A DNA stretch of 64,000 nt from Argentina anserina (GCF_933775445.1 NC_065876.1:21080001-21144000), one strand, 5' to 3'; numbered from the stretch's first letter, positions 25,301 to 35,619 are shown. Numbers and translations: made by a program. The notes: generated by a model not told the origin, from the letters alone.

Positions 25301-25417
25301 GATGAGATTGAGAAGTTTAAGAAAGAGATGTCAAATCAGTATCAGTTGGTTTCCAAACTTGAAGAAAGAGATGTTTGTTGTGGTGGGTTTCGAGTTGCTA
25401 TGATTGAAGAGTGTTGA
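22372..25417 (+). pseudogene. Copia gag-pol, protease and RNase H missing
   Basis: The start MSIEDVEKRIDKFDDND leads into a gag with stops at 22434 and beyond. A longer frame at 22665-23480 joins gag (TSMPSDWDVTVNSI) directly to the GAG-pre-integrase motif (LWHRRLGHISEKGMGVLQ) and the integrase core (LIDDSTRKVCVYF, LKIKCLRSDNG); the zinc knuckle and protease that should lie between are absent. Integrase continues at 23470-23697 and 23889-24371. RT is cut by a solo LTR and resumes at 25025 (LQKSMYGLKQAPRQWYKKF, LLYVDDMLIAG). After about 25380 the sequence jumps to the polypurine tract without RNase H. This is a defective copy. Confidence 0.85.
24495..24961 (+). mobile_element. Solo LTR nested in the copia reverse transcriptase
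   Basis: It starts TGTTAACG, ends GCCTACA (TG...CA), and is flanked by the 5-base repeat GGTGG at 24490-24494 and 24962-24966. Removing it and one repeat rejoins the RT reading on both sides. It has no internal coding sequence and no relation to the host element's LTRs. Strand is a guess from CTTTTATAGG near 24690. Confidence 0.85.
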
Positions 25418-25457
25418 AGACTGTTGCTATTGGCGCAATCGGCTCAAAGTGGAAAAT

Positions 25458-25870
25458 TGTTAGATTTGTGGATCTAATTCCACTTAGGATAAAGATTCAT
25501 TAGATCTTGATCAAAGAATGAACACTTTGGTGGTTTCTACTTGGTAATGGTTTCTATGTCTATTGGGAATAAATTTCTAATGACTTATAGGTTTCAGGTT
25601 TAAACATTTATAAATAGGGACATAGGTAGCAGTAGTTAGACATCAAGGTAAAACATAGGGAACAAATGAGGTCTTGAGTGTTGGTGAAAACGTCTTGCAA
25701 GAGATCTTATATTTTTGTTTGTGTTGTTCTTCTATAGTGAAACCCAGCGGGACATAAACAAGTACTTTGTCGAACCTCGTAAACTTTGTGTTTGTGTTCT
25801 CAATCATTTATCTATATTGGTTTGCACTTGTTAACTTCTACAAGAGGAATTCAGGATCAAATTTCTAACA
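25458..25870 (+). repeat. 3' LTR of the copia at 21917
   Basis: Begins TGTTAGATTTGTGG after a purine-rich AAAGTGGAAAAT tract (25448-25457) and ends TTTCTAACA beside the target duplication. Aligns over its length with 21917-22336. Confidence 0.9.
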
Positions 25871-26090
25871 CTGCCTTCCCTGAACAGTTATTAGAGTAAA
25901 ACATTATTCTATGAGACATAGCTCCTGTTTATGATTCATAGTCAAATGCTCTGGTCCATCTACAATGGTGAGAAATGCAATGATGCATCTGAGTAGGGGA
26001 TAGATACACATCACTACAGATATTCTATTCTAAATTAAAATCTGCATGTTTCCACATGGTATATATTTTCTTGATAGAAAGAGCTATTAC

Positions 26091-26336
26091 CTCCAAATTT
26101 TGATCTCTGAACCATATCTCAAATTCATTTTGCGTATAATTTAGATCACCACTGGGATTCAGAAGATAAAACGCATCCAAGGGATCTATCAGTGGAAATG
26201 AGGTGTCAATACTCTGAAATTGATCTTGATTGTGGTAGTTTCTGTTGGCTGTTGTCGAAATGCTCCCAACAGAGGGCATGCGATAAACCTCCTGGTTTCT
26301 AAGGATTGGTAAGTTCTCCCACGGAAGCATCTGCAG
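26091..26336 (-). pseudogene. ESP: Separase copy 1: exon with PSVGS and [15 protein letters not shown]
   Basis: Bounded by an acceptor (GATCAG at 26337) and a donor (GTAATAG below 26091). It encodes [19 protein letters not shown], then PSVGSISTT and [18 protein letters not shown], hallmarks of the separase C50 domain just upstream of the catalytic His exon. This exon itself is open. Copy 2 (42678-42911) lacks two codons after PSGD and has a 3' splice insertion. Confidence 0.9.
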
Positions 26337-26887
26337 CTGATCAACTTGTTGTAACATACTTTAGACTGGACTTGATATCTAAATACTAAACAATCACCAA
26401 TCATATTATATGCAAATAATGATATCTACCAAGTGATATAATAAAAAAACAAGTATCAACTAAATGTCCGAATATGTAAACTACACTTTTTAAATGCCAT
26501 GTTAGCAAAGAGGAGAATAAGCCTAGTCAATGCTGGTATACAACTATACATGTCAAGGACTCGGGATTCAAAAAGGTGAATGATGATCTAGAGCACACTC
26601 ATGAGTTGAAACACCAACTCTACTTCCTTGCATATATAATCGATCCTGCAAAATCTTTCAGACTGAAAATAGCTTTGGAATTTCTAAGGTTGTACGCGTA
26701 CTTGTAAATTATGGAAAAAGACGTTGTACAATTTGTTTGAATATACATTATAGTAGTAAGTTCATTCACTTTTCCATTATAGTACTCCAGAAAAAGGGAC
26801 AGCTATAGGAAAATTCATCTCTAAATTGTGAGGGGAAAATTTAGGGAATCAAACTAATATTGTTGGCTCTATGTTTACAGAAGAATG

Positions 26888-27460
26888 TAATCCTTCAAGC
26901 TCATTCACTACTTCTAACACTAGTTTGTAGGCCAACTCAGACATGTTCTCGCCACTAATAAATTCATATTTTTTTTGGGTACAATCGGTGTCTAAGAGAC
27001 ACAAGCAAAAGGAAAAGCAAACTAGAAGCTATAGCAGGCGCCAGATCTTCTGGAGCGAGTAGTAGGACACAGGTCATCAAGAAAGGCTTGAGCAGCATGA
27101 GCAGGAGGATCTTTAAAGGTGATGATACCAAGTTCATGACTGATACTACATTTAGCAAGAGAGTCTGCAGTCATGTTATAAATTCATTACATGATGCCAT
27201 ACCGTTTTCTTCCTCTGAATATCCAACTTTACTTTGTAGGAACCGTTTTTAAGAAAAAGCTGTGTAACACGTGGACCTCCTTCAAAGGAATATTTCGAAC
27301 CCCCAAGAATGATTTTCAAAATATTCTCATCTATCTCTATTTTGTATTTGGATTTTAAACTGCGAACTAGCTTTTATGTACCAAGTCCAACTGCTTGTGG
27401 TTTAACCATTCACCCAGTAGCAAAAGTTTCCAACTACCAAACCATGAATCTTCCAAGTTC
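26888..27460 (-). pseudogene. ESP: Separase copy 1: exon with LINE insertion and frameshifts
   Basis: From the acceptor at 27461 the exon reads NLEDSWFGSWKLLLLGEW, a frame change near 27375, then LKSKYKIEIDENILKIILGG and VTQLFLKNGSYK, another frame change near 27240, then GYSEEENGMASCNEF. It is then cut by a LINE fragment (26968-27177), and resumes ELAYKLVLEVVNELEGLHSS. Compared with copy 2, 27 bases including LVLDYEV and the donor are missing near 26873. The second frame change is shared with copy 2. Confidence 0.85.
26968..27177 (-). mobile_element. 5'-truncated LINE (L1-type) tail in a separase exon
   Basis: Flanked by ATAAATTCAT at 26958-26967 and 27178-27187; copy 2 carries the uninterrupted site (AATAAATTCATTACAT). 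On the minus strand it encodes an RNase H-like end (ADSLAKCSISHELG, PPAHAAQAFLDDLCP), a short 3' UTR and a run of 8 A. Truncation, A tail and 10-base target duplication are classic for LINE retroposition. Confidence 0.88.
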
Positions 27461-27616
27461 CTGGTGCATAAATACATAACTCGGGAGTGTCAAATGATAA
27501 GAGTTTCGAATACTAAATACTGATACCTAATGTTAACAATAACAGGTAACCTAAAAGTTACCCAATTAAACCTATGGCAACCTGCAGACAAAGAGATGAA
27601 GGAAAGTATAACCTAC

Positions 27617-27835
27617 TTCAAAAAATTACCAAGGCGACAATCAAAATTCTTCATCTGCACTGCACCCACCAGTAACGCTTTTTCTCATTCGTATCTTGTA
27701 CAGCATGTTTCATAGAGGACGTATGAGTCCCTTCCAATATCATTCTAAAATCGGGAGCTACATCATCCACCACAGTGGAACCCCATGGACAATGCCAGTC
27801 CTTGATATCGGAATAATTAACATCATCTGAATCTC
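27617..27835 (-). pseudogene. ESP: Separase copy 1: exon DWHCPWGSTVVDDVAPDF
   Basis: Acceptor TTAACAG at 27836 and donor GTAGGT below 27617. It carries the conserved separase stretch CPWGSTVVDDVAPDFRMIL and YWWVQ, then shifts frame before KNFDCRLGNFLK. The homologous exon has been lost from copy 2. Confidence 0.9.
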
Positions 27836-27933
27836 CTGTTAAATTGGCAAACCGTTCAGCAGGACAGAATTCATACATCAAGTATCACATGTTAAAAGAC
27901 ATGCTTTTAATTCGTATCTATTAAACAAAATGA

Positions 27934-28164
27934 CCTTCTAATACTGAATCCACTGGCAAAAGCATACTGGTAGGTTGATTCTTATAGTTCAACCGTGAAA
28001 CCAGAATCCATGCATGCACATTTGAAGGGAAACACAACAGATCTTGTAACAGACTAGCATAAGGGCCTCCAAGCACACTTATACATATAATTGTGGTACA
28101 TGGAAGGCCTGAAAAAAATTCTGTTACAAATTCTTCAAGGTCGGGAATTGACTCTGGACCGACC
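27934..28164 (-). pseudogene. ESP: Separase copy 1: exon LPCTTIICISVLGG
   Basis: Acceptor ATGCAG at 28165 and donor GTCATT below 27934. It encodes ESIPDLEEFVTEFFSGLP, TTIICISVLGGPY and HAWILVSRLNYKNQP followed by LLPVDSVLE, all matching the family. The exon is open; 231 bases, lost from copy 2. Confidence 0.9.
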
Positions 28165-28379
28165 CTGCATTGAGGTAGGAACAGAAGGGGATGAGCTAGC
28201 CACACTCTAAAGTGACAAGAATCACCTGTGCAAATTCTGTGTTTCTGATACCAAGCATGAGCTAGCCACATGTGCCCCCTGAAATAAAAAGTAACACTTG
28301 GCTTAAACATATATAAAAGTAACACTTGGCTTCAATTCTAATTTTCACAAACTAAATAGGATGTCAAAACGCTTACAAG

Positions 28380-28925
28380 TAGGGGTGGGCACGGGACGAG
28401 GCTCATCCCACGTCTCGTCCCACTCTTTTGAATCGGGACAGGATCGGGACGGGACGAGGGTTTTTAAGAATGCATCCCACTTGGGATTAATCCCGGTTGA
28501 GACGGGACGGGATCAGGACAAATCTCACATTCCTATGAAGTTAAATAAAAACTTATATTTTTATTTTTTTCATAACAAATTAACATTCAATAATGAAATT
28601 TTAACAAAAAAATGCATATTATGTTCAAAAATATTATAATTTACCATTATTATTTGAGTTGATATAATTTTGGAGTTATTAAGAACATAAATTAGTTTCA
28701 TTTTGATACAAATATATAAGAATTTTTTAATTTTCATTAAAGATGGGACGGAACGGGACGAAGCGGGATATAAATTATCCGTCCCACGTCTTATCCCACT
28801 ATTATGAAGCAGGACGGAATCGGGACGGGACAAACGTTTTTAAACCTCCGTCTTGTCCTGTCCTTATAAATTTCGGGATGGGATCGAGACGGGATCGGGA
28901 TTTCCGTTTTTTATGCCCACCCCTG
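28380..28925. mobile_element. hAT-like non-autonomous element (546 bases)
   Basis: Ends TAGGGGTGGGCA and, reading inwards from the right, CAGGGGTGGGCA; 8-base target duplication CTTACAAG at 28372-28379 and 28926-28933. Many sub-terminal GGGACGGGA motifs in both orientations surround an AT-rich core. It sits in a separase intron. No transposase. Confidence 0.92.
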
Positions 28926-29404
28926 CTTACAAGTAGAGAAAAGTAAAACCAATAGAAACTTTGAGACCAATGTCAACTTGTACTAAAAGGTATGAGAATG
29001 ATTCATCTCATTGCTGAACTACCTTTGACCGGAGTCAAAAGTTTCCCAATTCCCAAAAATTACCATCTGCATTGTCCTTGGGAGATATTGACCATTGTAC
29101 ACATAATTGTTCAAACTCTATTACATAAATTGACTGAAAGCATGTAGGTTGATTAGATGCTCGTACAAATAGACTTATAGATTAGAATGGGAAAGTTTCG
29201 ACATACCTCACTGTTTACAGGGTGTTGGAGCTTACAGCTCTCAGATATTTTCGTGAAAAAATGGTAATCGAGATGTGTGCCGATCGAAGCTTGATGAAAG
29301 TAAGAAGCCCAATGATTAGCGGGGAGCTTTTTGCCAGAGATGACAAAGAAAAAAGCTCACTTGAGGCAGAAAGTAAAAATATAGCAGCAAGAAATCTATA
29401 AACC

Positions 29405-30280
29405 AAGGACTGAAAAATCGAAATTATCGTCGATATTTTGGCGATAATTTTGTTTTTCTCGCCTTACGATATATCTTTCATATACTAGTATAATTTCGTG
29501 CGATATTTTCGAAATTATTGGGAAATATCGCGATATATCCACGTTTTGCCACGTGTCGCCACCACAAAATAAAATTCAAACATGCTTTTTAGGGGAATCG
29601 AACCCCTAATCACATGGTTAGGCACTCTATGACCTTACCATCTCAACCAATTCATGTTATTGTTTTTTTATGCAATTATTATGATATATACCATCTTCCA
29701 AAAAACATTTGATAAATTGTCTAATCCCAACTAATTTTATTAGTTTCTTTTTTCCTTCCTTATTATTCAACTAAAAGTCATTGTTAGCTAATTTTTAATT
29801 TCTTTCCTTTGTTAACTTTACTATACTACGAATACATAAAAAGATGTAATGCATTGTTGCACCACTACTATTTCATTTGTTCTTCTTAATATGTTTCTTC
29901 CACTTACCTACTATCATATAAATTGATGATGAATTTATGAGAGAAGCTCAACAATACATTATTCACTATATTCTTTTCAAGTCAACTAGATGTTTATATT
30001 TTAAAATCAATTTTTACGAATTCTCGATGGTTGCTCTATCTCAAATCACTACAACTCCTTATAGACTAAAAAATTCTACAATATTTTCTTATGAAATATA
30101 GTAGACAATTGATTAAAGAAACATCTCTTAAAATTACATCCATAATTTCTATATTTTTATTTAAATTTCCATCAATTTTCTTAATTATTTTTCAATATCG
30201 ATATTTCCCCGATATTTCCGTCGAAATTTCTATTTTTTAAAGCCTCGATATATCCTTAATTACCGATATTTTAGTCCTTG
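29405..30280. mobile_element. TIR element rich in CGATAT motifs (hAT- or Mutator-like)
   Basis: The left end is CAAGGACTGAAAAATCG (C at 29404 shared with the target site) and the right end, reading inwards, CAAGGACTAAAATATCGG. The flanking repeat CTATAAAC(C) is 8 or 9 bases depending on where the C is assigned (29396-29404 and 30281-30289). Motifs such as GATATTT, ATATCG and CGATAT cluster at both ends in inverted orientation. No transposase; a tRNA-like stretch lies inside. Confidence 0.85.
29587..29652 (-). pseudogene. tRNA-like sequence inside the TIR element
   Basis: On the minus strand, TGGTTGAGATGG resembles a tRNA D-arm and A box, and AGGGGTTCGATTCCCCT is a perfect T-arm with the B-box core GGTTCGATTCC. 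An anticodon-like stem lies between them. The 7-base acceptor stem does not pair at tRNA spacing, so it is not a functional tRNA. It may be a tRNA-derived fragment (SINE head or tRNA pseudogene) captured by the element. Confidence 0.5.
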
Positions 30281-30371
30281 CTATAAACCTCATGCTCAAG
30301 GGTTTTCCTGAAACAAATATACTTATCCTTTCTGTGAAACATAGAGCACCACCAAAGGTAGAAAGACGAAC

Positions 30372-30513
30372 CTTGATAGATAACAAATCGATAACATTAT
30401 ATAGGAGCATCACTGTATTTTCAGACACCAAGACGCATTTGTCATCTGGAGAGCACACGTCTGTAGTAGAAATTCCTAACCATGCATCAAGGGCAGAACG
30501 GATATCTTGAAAG
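30372..30513 (-). pseudogene. ESP: Separase copy 1: exon DIRSALDAWLG...LLYNVIDLLSIK
   Basis: Encodes IFQDIRSALDAWLGIS, then SENTVMLLYNVIDLLSIK before a GTTCG donor at 30371. This matches the middle of plant separase (helical repeat region). Downstream is a 64-base gap to the acceptor of a much more C-terminal exon, meaning the intron is a fusion left by a deletion. Its upper splice site at about 30513 is uncertain. Upstream (30610-30702) is intron sequence shared with 53375-53465. Confidence 0.8.
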
Positions 30514-30703
30514 ATTCTCGGTTTGTAAAAGAAAAACAGCCAGAGTAGGACCAATATTGTTAAAACCAGTCGAATGACAACATTAAAATGAGATAGGAAA
30601 TATTTGAGCATTAAGTAAACAATTCGAAAGACTAGGTTGGGCTATAACACCTCTAATTGTGGTTCATCCTCCTGTGTAGATAGAGCGCGCAAGCAATATG
30701 CGA

Positions 30704-32636
30704 TGTCATAGTTCTGAAATTCTGAATGATAAAAATTCAAATTTGAAGTCATGAAAAACTATAAAATAATCTTAAATATATTGAAATCATCTTACAATAA
30801 CAGTGTATCAAAATGAGTTTAAAGTATGACTCAGTCGACTTGAATAATACACCACCAATTTATGTACACAAGTATCAAAACAATTGGAAATATAATATTC
30901 ACTCGATCCTCACTAAAAACGAAAGAGGGGAACCCTCAGTAATCCTCTGTGTAAGCTCTCCAAGCCTGCTAATCTCCACCTGTAGAACTATCTCATACAC
31001 CATCGATTTTGTGCACCGGGATTGTAAACACAAACCCGGTAAGCTTTTTAGCCCGTATTAGTAAACCAACATTTAAACATACATCACAAAACAAAAGAAT
31101 TGTAATGATTAACATTTTAAAACATATGTACTCATGAGACCCGGGCAGCCCATCTGGTTACCCTTCATGTCGTATAACGACAGACAGACTAAAGCTCTAA
31201 TTGATCGTAACCAACACCCGGCTAAAGGCTTGGTTCCCAATTTAAATGTCATCACCAAGCCCAAAGAACAGAAAACGTTTTAACAAGACTCAATGTTAAA
31301 ACCACGTACAATATAACAATTCACTCGTGTTTATATCGTACTAAAATCAAGCGACTCATACACAACAAATTATATAACAGTCACACCAATAATCCATTAT
31401 ACCGGAAGGTACAATTTCTTCCCTTCCGGCCCCATTCGCCACAAAAATCCTCCAATTTACCGGAAGGTACATTTTCATTCATTCTGGTCTCATCCGCCAC
31501 AATTAATCGAAAGCAATAAAAATTACATAATTTAAATAAAAACCGTAACGTATATAATATAGCAAATATTATATATATGTATTGTATTTATCATTTTTGT
31601 ATACATACACAACTCACTATATTATATAGACGTCATAGTTCACTCATTTCAGAGAAATCATTTCATTAACTTAAATGCATCTTAACATAAATGCAAGTCA
31701 CCGCCAAGGGTAGACTTGTCATAGTGAAATTTACTCACTTTATATTATGCGTGCAACTTCTACAACACTAAGTGAGATTCCCTCATTCATTTCGTCGGTC
31801 ACCTAGTGGCATAACACATGCTTAGAAACGACCCGCATAAAATAGAGTAGGATATTAACTACAGTTAAAAACTATTGACACACCGCCCTTCACAACCGTG
31901 TGTGGTTCTCATACGCCGCCCAAGACAGCCGCGCGTGACCTCACTTGCAGCCCTTAAAACCAACCAATTTTCTACTTACAACACTACTAGGGCCTAATAC
32001 CTACTCTCCGCCGCCACACCTCCTGCCACGCACCGCCCTAGGCGGCGGCACGCGCACCAAACTCTCATCCACCCAAAACTTCATCAAACCACAAAACTTC
32101 CAACATCAAAAACACATATCACAAGGAGTAGTACATGCTCGTACCTGCGTCAAGACGTAGATCGCCGAGAATTGTTTCGTCACGACAACCAGAGGAAGGT
32201 GATCGCCAGAGAAGAAGGTCGGTGGCGATTTCTGGCGAAAATGGGGGTCGGGGTCACGCGGCCTGCTCTTGTTTCCATTTTTATTTTTTATTTTTTATTT
32301 TTAGGGTTTTTAAAAATGTCCTTTTATACCATTCCAGAATTGGAAACCAAACTTATGTTGCTAACAACTTTCAAATACGACATCGCGTGTGTATGAACTC
32401 GTATCGACGAGCTCTACTACTTTCGTGAAGGAAGTTTTCAGAGCTGAGTGATGGATTAAAAGTCAACTTTTGAGCCACTGAATACATAACGTTTTTCAAC
32501 CTTTAATTTCCAAAATCACTTTCATTTCGTAAAGACATCAACGAGAAGGTGTAGAATGTGAAATTACTCGACTTACCAAGCCTAATAATTTACAGGAAAT
32601 TATAAGAAATTAAACTCGAAAATTCGGATTATTACA
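30704..32636 (-). repeat. 3' LTR of a chromovirus remnant
   Basis: On the plus strand it starts TGTCATAG exactly where homology to unit 2 stops (30702/30703) and ends GGATTATTACA next to the pyrimidine run TTCTACCCCCCTTA (polypurine tract on the minus strand). About 1.93 kb. It contains CCGGAAGGTAC repeats near 31404 and 31459. The small ORFs in it are not supported as genes. The 5' LTR is missing. Confidence 0.8.
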
Positions 32637-32679
32637 TTCTACCCCCCTTAAAGGAATTTCGTCTCGAAATTCTAGTACT

Positions 32680-33669
32680 CTACTCAACAAACAGCTGCAG
32701 ATACCTTGTCCTCATATCCGACTCTAGCTCCCAAAATGCATCACCCTCATCATGGTGACTCCACAAAACCTTAACCAACTCCACCTCTTTCCTACGAAGC
32801 TTATTTGTCGACCTATCCAAGATACGAACCGGCTCGACAACAAAGGTGGTGTTCTCCTTCACTTAATGGAGATGTGATCAATCACATGTGACTCAACTGG
32901 TACATACTTCCTCAACATGGAAATGTGAAAGATGTTATGAACACCAGACACGCTTGTAGGTAAAGTTAGCCGATAGGCTAAATCTTCTACATTCTCAAGA
33001 ATCTCGAAATGCCCAACATACCTTGGAGCTAACTTTCCCTTCTTGCCAAATCTCACCACACCCTTCATAGGTGAGACCTTTAGGAACATATGATCACCAA
33101 TCTCAAACTCGACATGTCTCCTCTTTAAGTCTGTATAGGTCTTATGTCTACTCTCGGCTGTTCGGATCCTATCTTGAATAATCGAGATCTTCTCCGAAGC
33201 CTCTTGAACAACCTTAGGACCCATCAACCCTTCATCACCAACTTCGGCCCAACAGATAGGTGATCTACATGGTCTACCGTAAAGAGCCTCATAAGGTGTC
33301 ATGTCGATGCTAGAATGGTAACTATTGTTGTAGGCAAACTCAATCAACTTCAGGTGATCCTCCTAACTTCCCTTAAAATTAAAAACACAAGCTGTCAACA
33401 TATCCTCAATCACCTGATTCACCCGTTCTGTCTGCCCATCAGTTGTGAGGATGAAATGATGTACTCATATCTCAGGTAGTACCCAAAGCCTTCTGTAAAC
33501 TACCCCAGAACCTCGAAGTGAAACGTGCATCCCTATCTGAAACAATGGAAACAGGTGCACCATGGAGTTTCACTATCTCATCCAGATATAACTTCCTTAA
33601 CACATCCACTGAGTACTTCATCGATACTGGAAGAAAGTGTGTCGACTTCGTCAATCGATCAACAATCAC
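32680..33669 (-). pseudogene. Chromovirus (Del/Tekay-like) integrase with chromodomain
   Basis: Read from 33669: a core integrase part ([36 protein letters not shown]), a frame change around 33450, then IEFAYNNSYHSSIDMTPYEA, LYGRPCRSPICW, and GVHNIFHISMLRKYVP. At 32862-32680 there is a chromodomain-like tail: PVRILDRSTNKLRRKEVELV, then KVLWSHHDEGDAFWELESDM. A stop separates the tail from the core. Everything upstream of the core was removed, since an LTR begins at 33672. Confidence 0.88.
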
Positions 33670-33671
33670 CC

Positions 33672-35035
33672 TGATAGAGCGTTAATTAAAACGTCTATAA
33701 TAAACCCTATAAAACATCATTGTTAGTATAGAATAAACAGAGATCGTTCTTTCCGGGGAATTGAAGGGAACTCTAAACTTTTAGTGTTAACAAATAATGG
33801 GGGGTTTGAAATTGATTATTAACTACTGAAATAAAACCTAAATTACTATTTACATGATCGACTTCTCTTTAACAAACTTAAACCAAATTTACCATTACAC
33901 CACATAATTACAAGTTCGAACCTATCATGCATTCTAATTTGACCAATTATATACTTTTTGACACCAATACAATTAGAGCCTTAGGGAAACATCTAATCAT
34001 GCAAGATTTCTATTAACGTTTAGGTTGACTTAGGATCTCACCTAAATTGCATGCAATCAAGTTTAACAACACTTAGGGTAGAAATTAAACAAGATGACAT
34101 TTAAGCACCAAATCTTTGTTGGAGACATGTTTCATGTGTGGCGTCACCCACCATGATTTCACATGCAAATTTCCAGAATTTTTACCACTTTTAAACAACA
34201 CAAACCGAACCTACTTAGGGCATGATTCGATTTGTGTCAATATGGTTGATGTAACTAGCACTCAAACACAATCTTAGTGACTGCATCCAAGCACTAAATT
34301 CATATGCACATATCTAAAAATTATCTAAAAGTATGAGAAATATAATTAGAACACAACAATAGAAATACAAACTTCAATAATTATAAGAACATAGATTCAG
34401 CACAGTCTCAAAAACATATCAAATACAATCTGAAAATTCTAAAACAAATACAAAACCAATATTTCCACATAAACAACAACTTACAGTCTTCATAGATAAA
34501 GAATTGTAGATTAACACAAATAGACGAAGCCATTGAGCTGAGTTGCGAGAATCACACGTTGTAGGAACCTTAGAAGTACGGCTGCAATAAGTGAAACTCG
34601 GTGGAGATGATGATGGTTTTGGGGTGGACGGCTTGACTAATTTTTTAGGGAAGTTTATGGTAGAGTTTTGGTAGAGTTTTGGCTCTTGAATGCAAAGGAT
34701 AAGTGATCATATTTGAGAGGTGAAACCATGTATATATAGAGGAAAGAGGGAGGGTATGCTTGGTTTGAACATGCATCTTTCATTAATCTCCTTAAATCAT
34801 GTTATGCTTTATTCCCTAAATCATGTCATGTTTTATTCCAGAAATCATGTCATGTTTTATTTCCTAAATCACGCCATGTTTTATTCTTTAAATCATGCCA
34901 TGTTTTATGCATTTAATGATCGCCTTCTATTTAATTGTTGCATATCTTTTTTTTAATTATCTCTTCAATCTAATATGAAAATAAAAAAATAAAATTATAA
35001 GTAAGAGATAATTAATTTCAAACCTAATAAGGATT
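33672..35035 (-). repeat. Truncated Athila-like LTR
   Basis: Starts TGATAGAGCG on the plus strand and aligns along its length with the LTR at 44572-46103, but homology stops at about 35035 (after CCTAATAAGGATT), lacking the last ~210 bases. A TATA-like TATATATAG lies near 34731 on the minus strand. The lower border abuts chromovirus integrase; the upper border abuts separase sequence. No body or second LTR. Confidence 0.85.
34793..34915. repeat. Tandem ~25-base repeat in the LTR
   Basis: About five imperfect units of AAATCATG(T/C)CATGTTTTATTCC. It lies upstream of the TATA-like box for the minus-strand LTR promoter. The related LTR at 44572-46103 has about four units at 45690-45780. Confidence 0.85.
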
Positions 35036-35619
35036 GATTATGTTCACACAACGAACTCAAAAGTAAAAATGATACCATAGCGCCACATAAAGCCAAAGAT
35101 AATATGACATGAAGTTCAAAGCAAGAAATTTTGAAAGGCCCGCCATCAACGGTAACCCAACAACCAAAGGTAAGAAGAAGCAACGAAACAGTGAAATCAA
35201 TATATATCAGCACTGGTGCAAAAGAAAACACAAATACAACAAGAGACCAGATAACTATTTTTGGAATAGTAACTCATGCCAGATAAAGACACAATCTCTA
35301 ATAAAAAACAAAAAAGTATAAACGGAAAAACTAATTCTATTTTTAAAACGTTTGCTGCTGGATGAAGAAAAACTCCAAGGCGTTTCGGTTTTCATCCTTC
35401 AAAACATATATCCATAAGTCTGGAAATTGCCCAGATATCATGTTTCTAATCCTCTGCCATTTCGTTGAAACAGAAGTCAAATCTGTACTACTTAATGGCT
35501 CGCCCTTGAAGCCTAAATTTAAACACTACACATTGGCATGGGGACTGATAACTGAAGAAAACAAATATTAATCATACCAATCTCCGTGATCAACCAACTT
35601 TAAGCTCAGCTAAGATTAC
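35036..35619 (-). other. Separase intron with an unexplained coding-like stretch
   Basis: At about 35340-35540 the minus strand reads GEPLSSTDLTSVSTKWQRIR followed by a Trp/Phe-containing stretch (MISGQFPDLWIYV) in one open frame. It does not match the separase residues expected after the exon at 35620-35735, and I do not recognise it. It may belong to an inserted repeat. The rest shows nothing. Confidence 0.35.

Larger units (their letters stand above)
21917..25870 (+). mobile_element. Ty1/copia element with both LTRs and CTGCC target duplication
   Basis: The ends TGTTAG and CTAACA are flanked by CTGCC on both sides (21912-21916, 25871-25875). The LTRs are 21917-22336 and 25458-25870, and differ at many positions, so the insertion is not recent. 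The element lies within a separase exon and opposite in orientation to it. The body is 3.1 kb including a 467-base solo LTR, short for an autonomous copia. Confidence 0.93.
21834..25879 (-). pseudogene. ESP: Separase copy 1: catalytic-His exon split by a copia
   Basis: The exon (CAPPAEELAVALKSHDLF, then MYFSHGCG before a GTATG donor at 21833) is interrupted at 21917-25870 by a complete copia. Its first bases lie at 25876-25879 beside the acceptor. The glycine before the catalytic His is Ser here (FSHG; copy 2 keeps FGHG). One G is also missing after the acceptor compared with copy 2 (GGGAAGG versus GGAAGG), which shifts the frame. Confidence 0.85.
29207..30307 (-). pseudogene. ESP: Separase copy 1: exon AAIFLLSASSE split by a TIR element
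   Basis: The 5' part (KTLEHEVYR) lies at 30281-30307 after a TTTCAG acceptor, and the rest at 29207-29404: FLAAIFLLSASSELFSL, ANHWASYFHQASIGTHLDYH, ending at a GTATGT donor at 29206. The element at 29405-30280 splits it. In the family this block lies several hundred residues downstream of the exon at 30372-30513, so many exons were deleted. Confidence 0.85.

Noticed and set aside
29587..29652. Functional tRNA gene
   Set aside because: T-arm and A/B boxes are present, but the acceptor stem does not pair at tRNA spacing and it lies within a TIR element.
31945..32428. Plus-strand ORFs of 71-97 codons around 32000
   Set aside because: They lie within the chromovirus 3' LTR and have no recognisable domain.
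34793..34915. Regular ~25-base repeats as a CRISPR-like array
   Set aside because: Units are contiguous without unique spacers, in a plant LTR, with a similar array in a related LTR.
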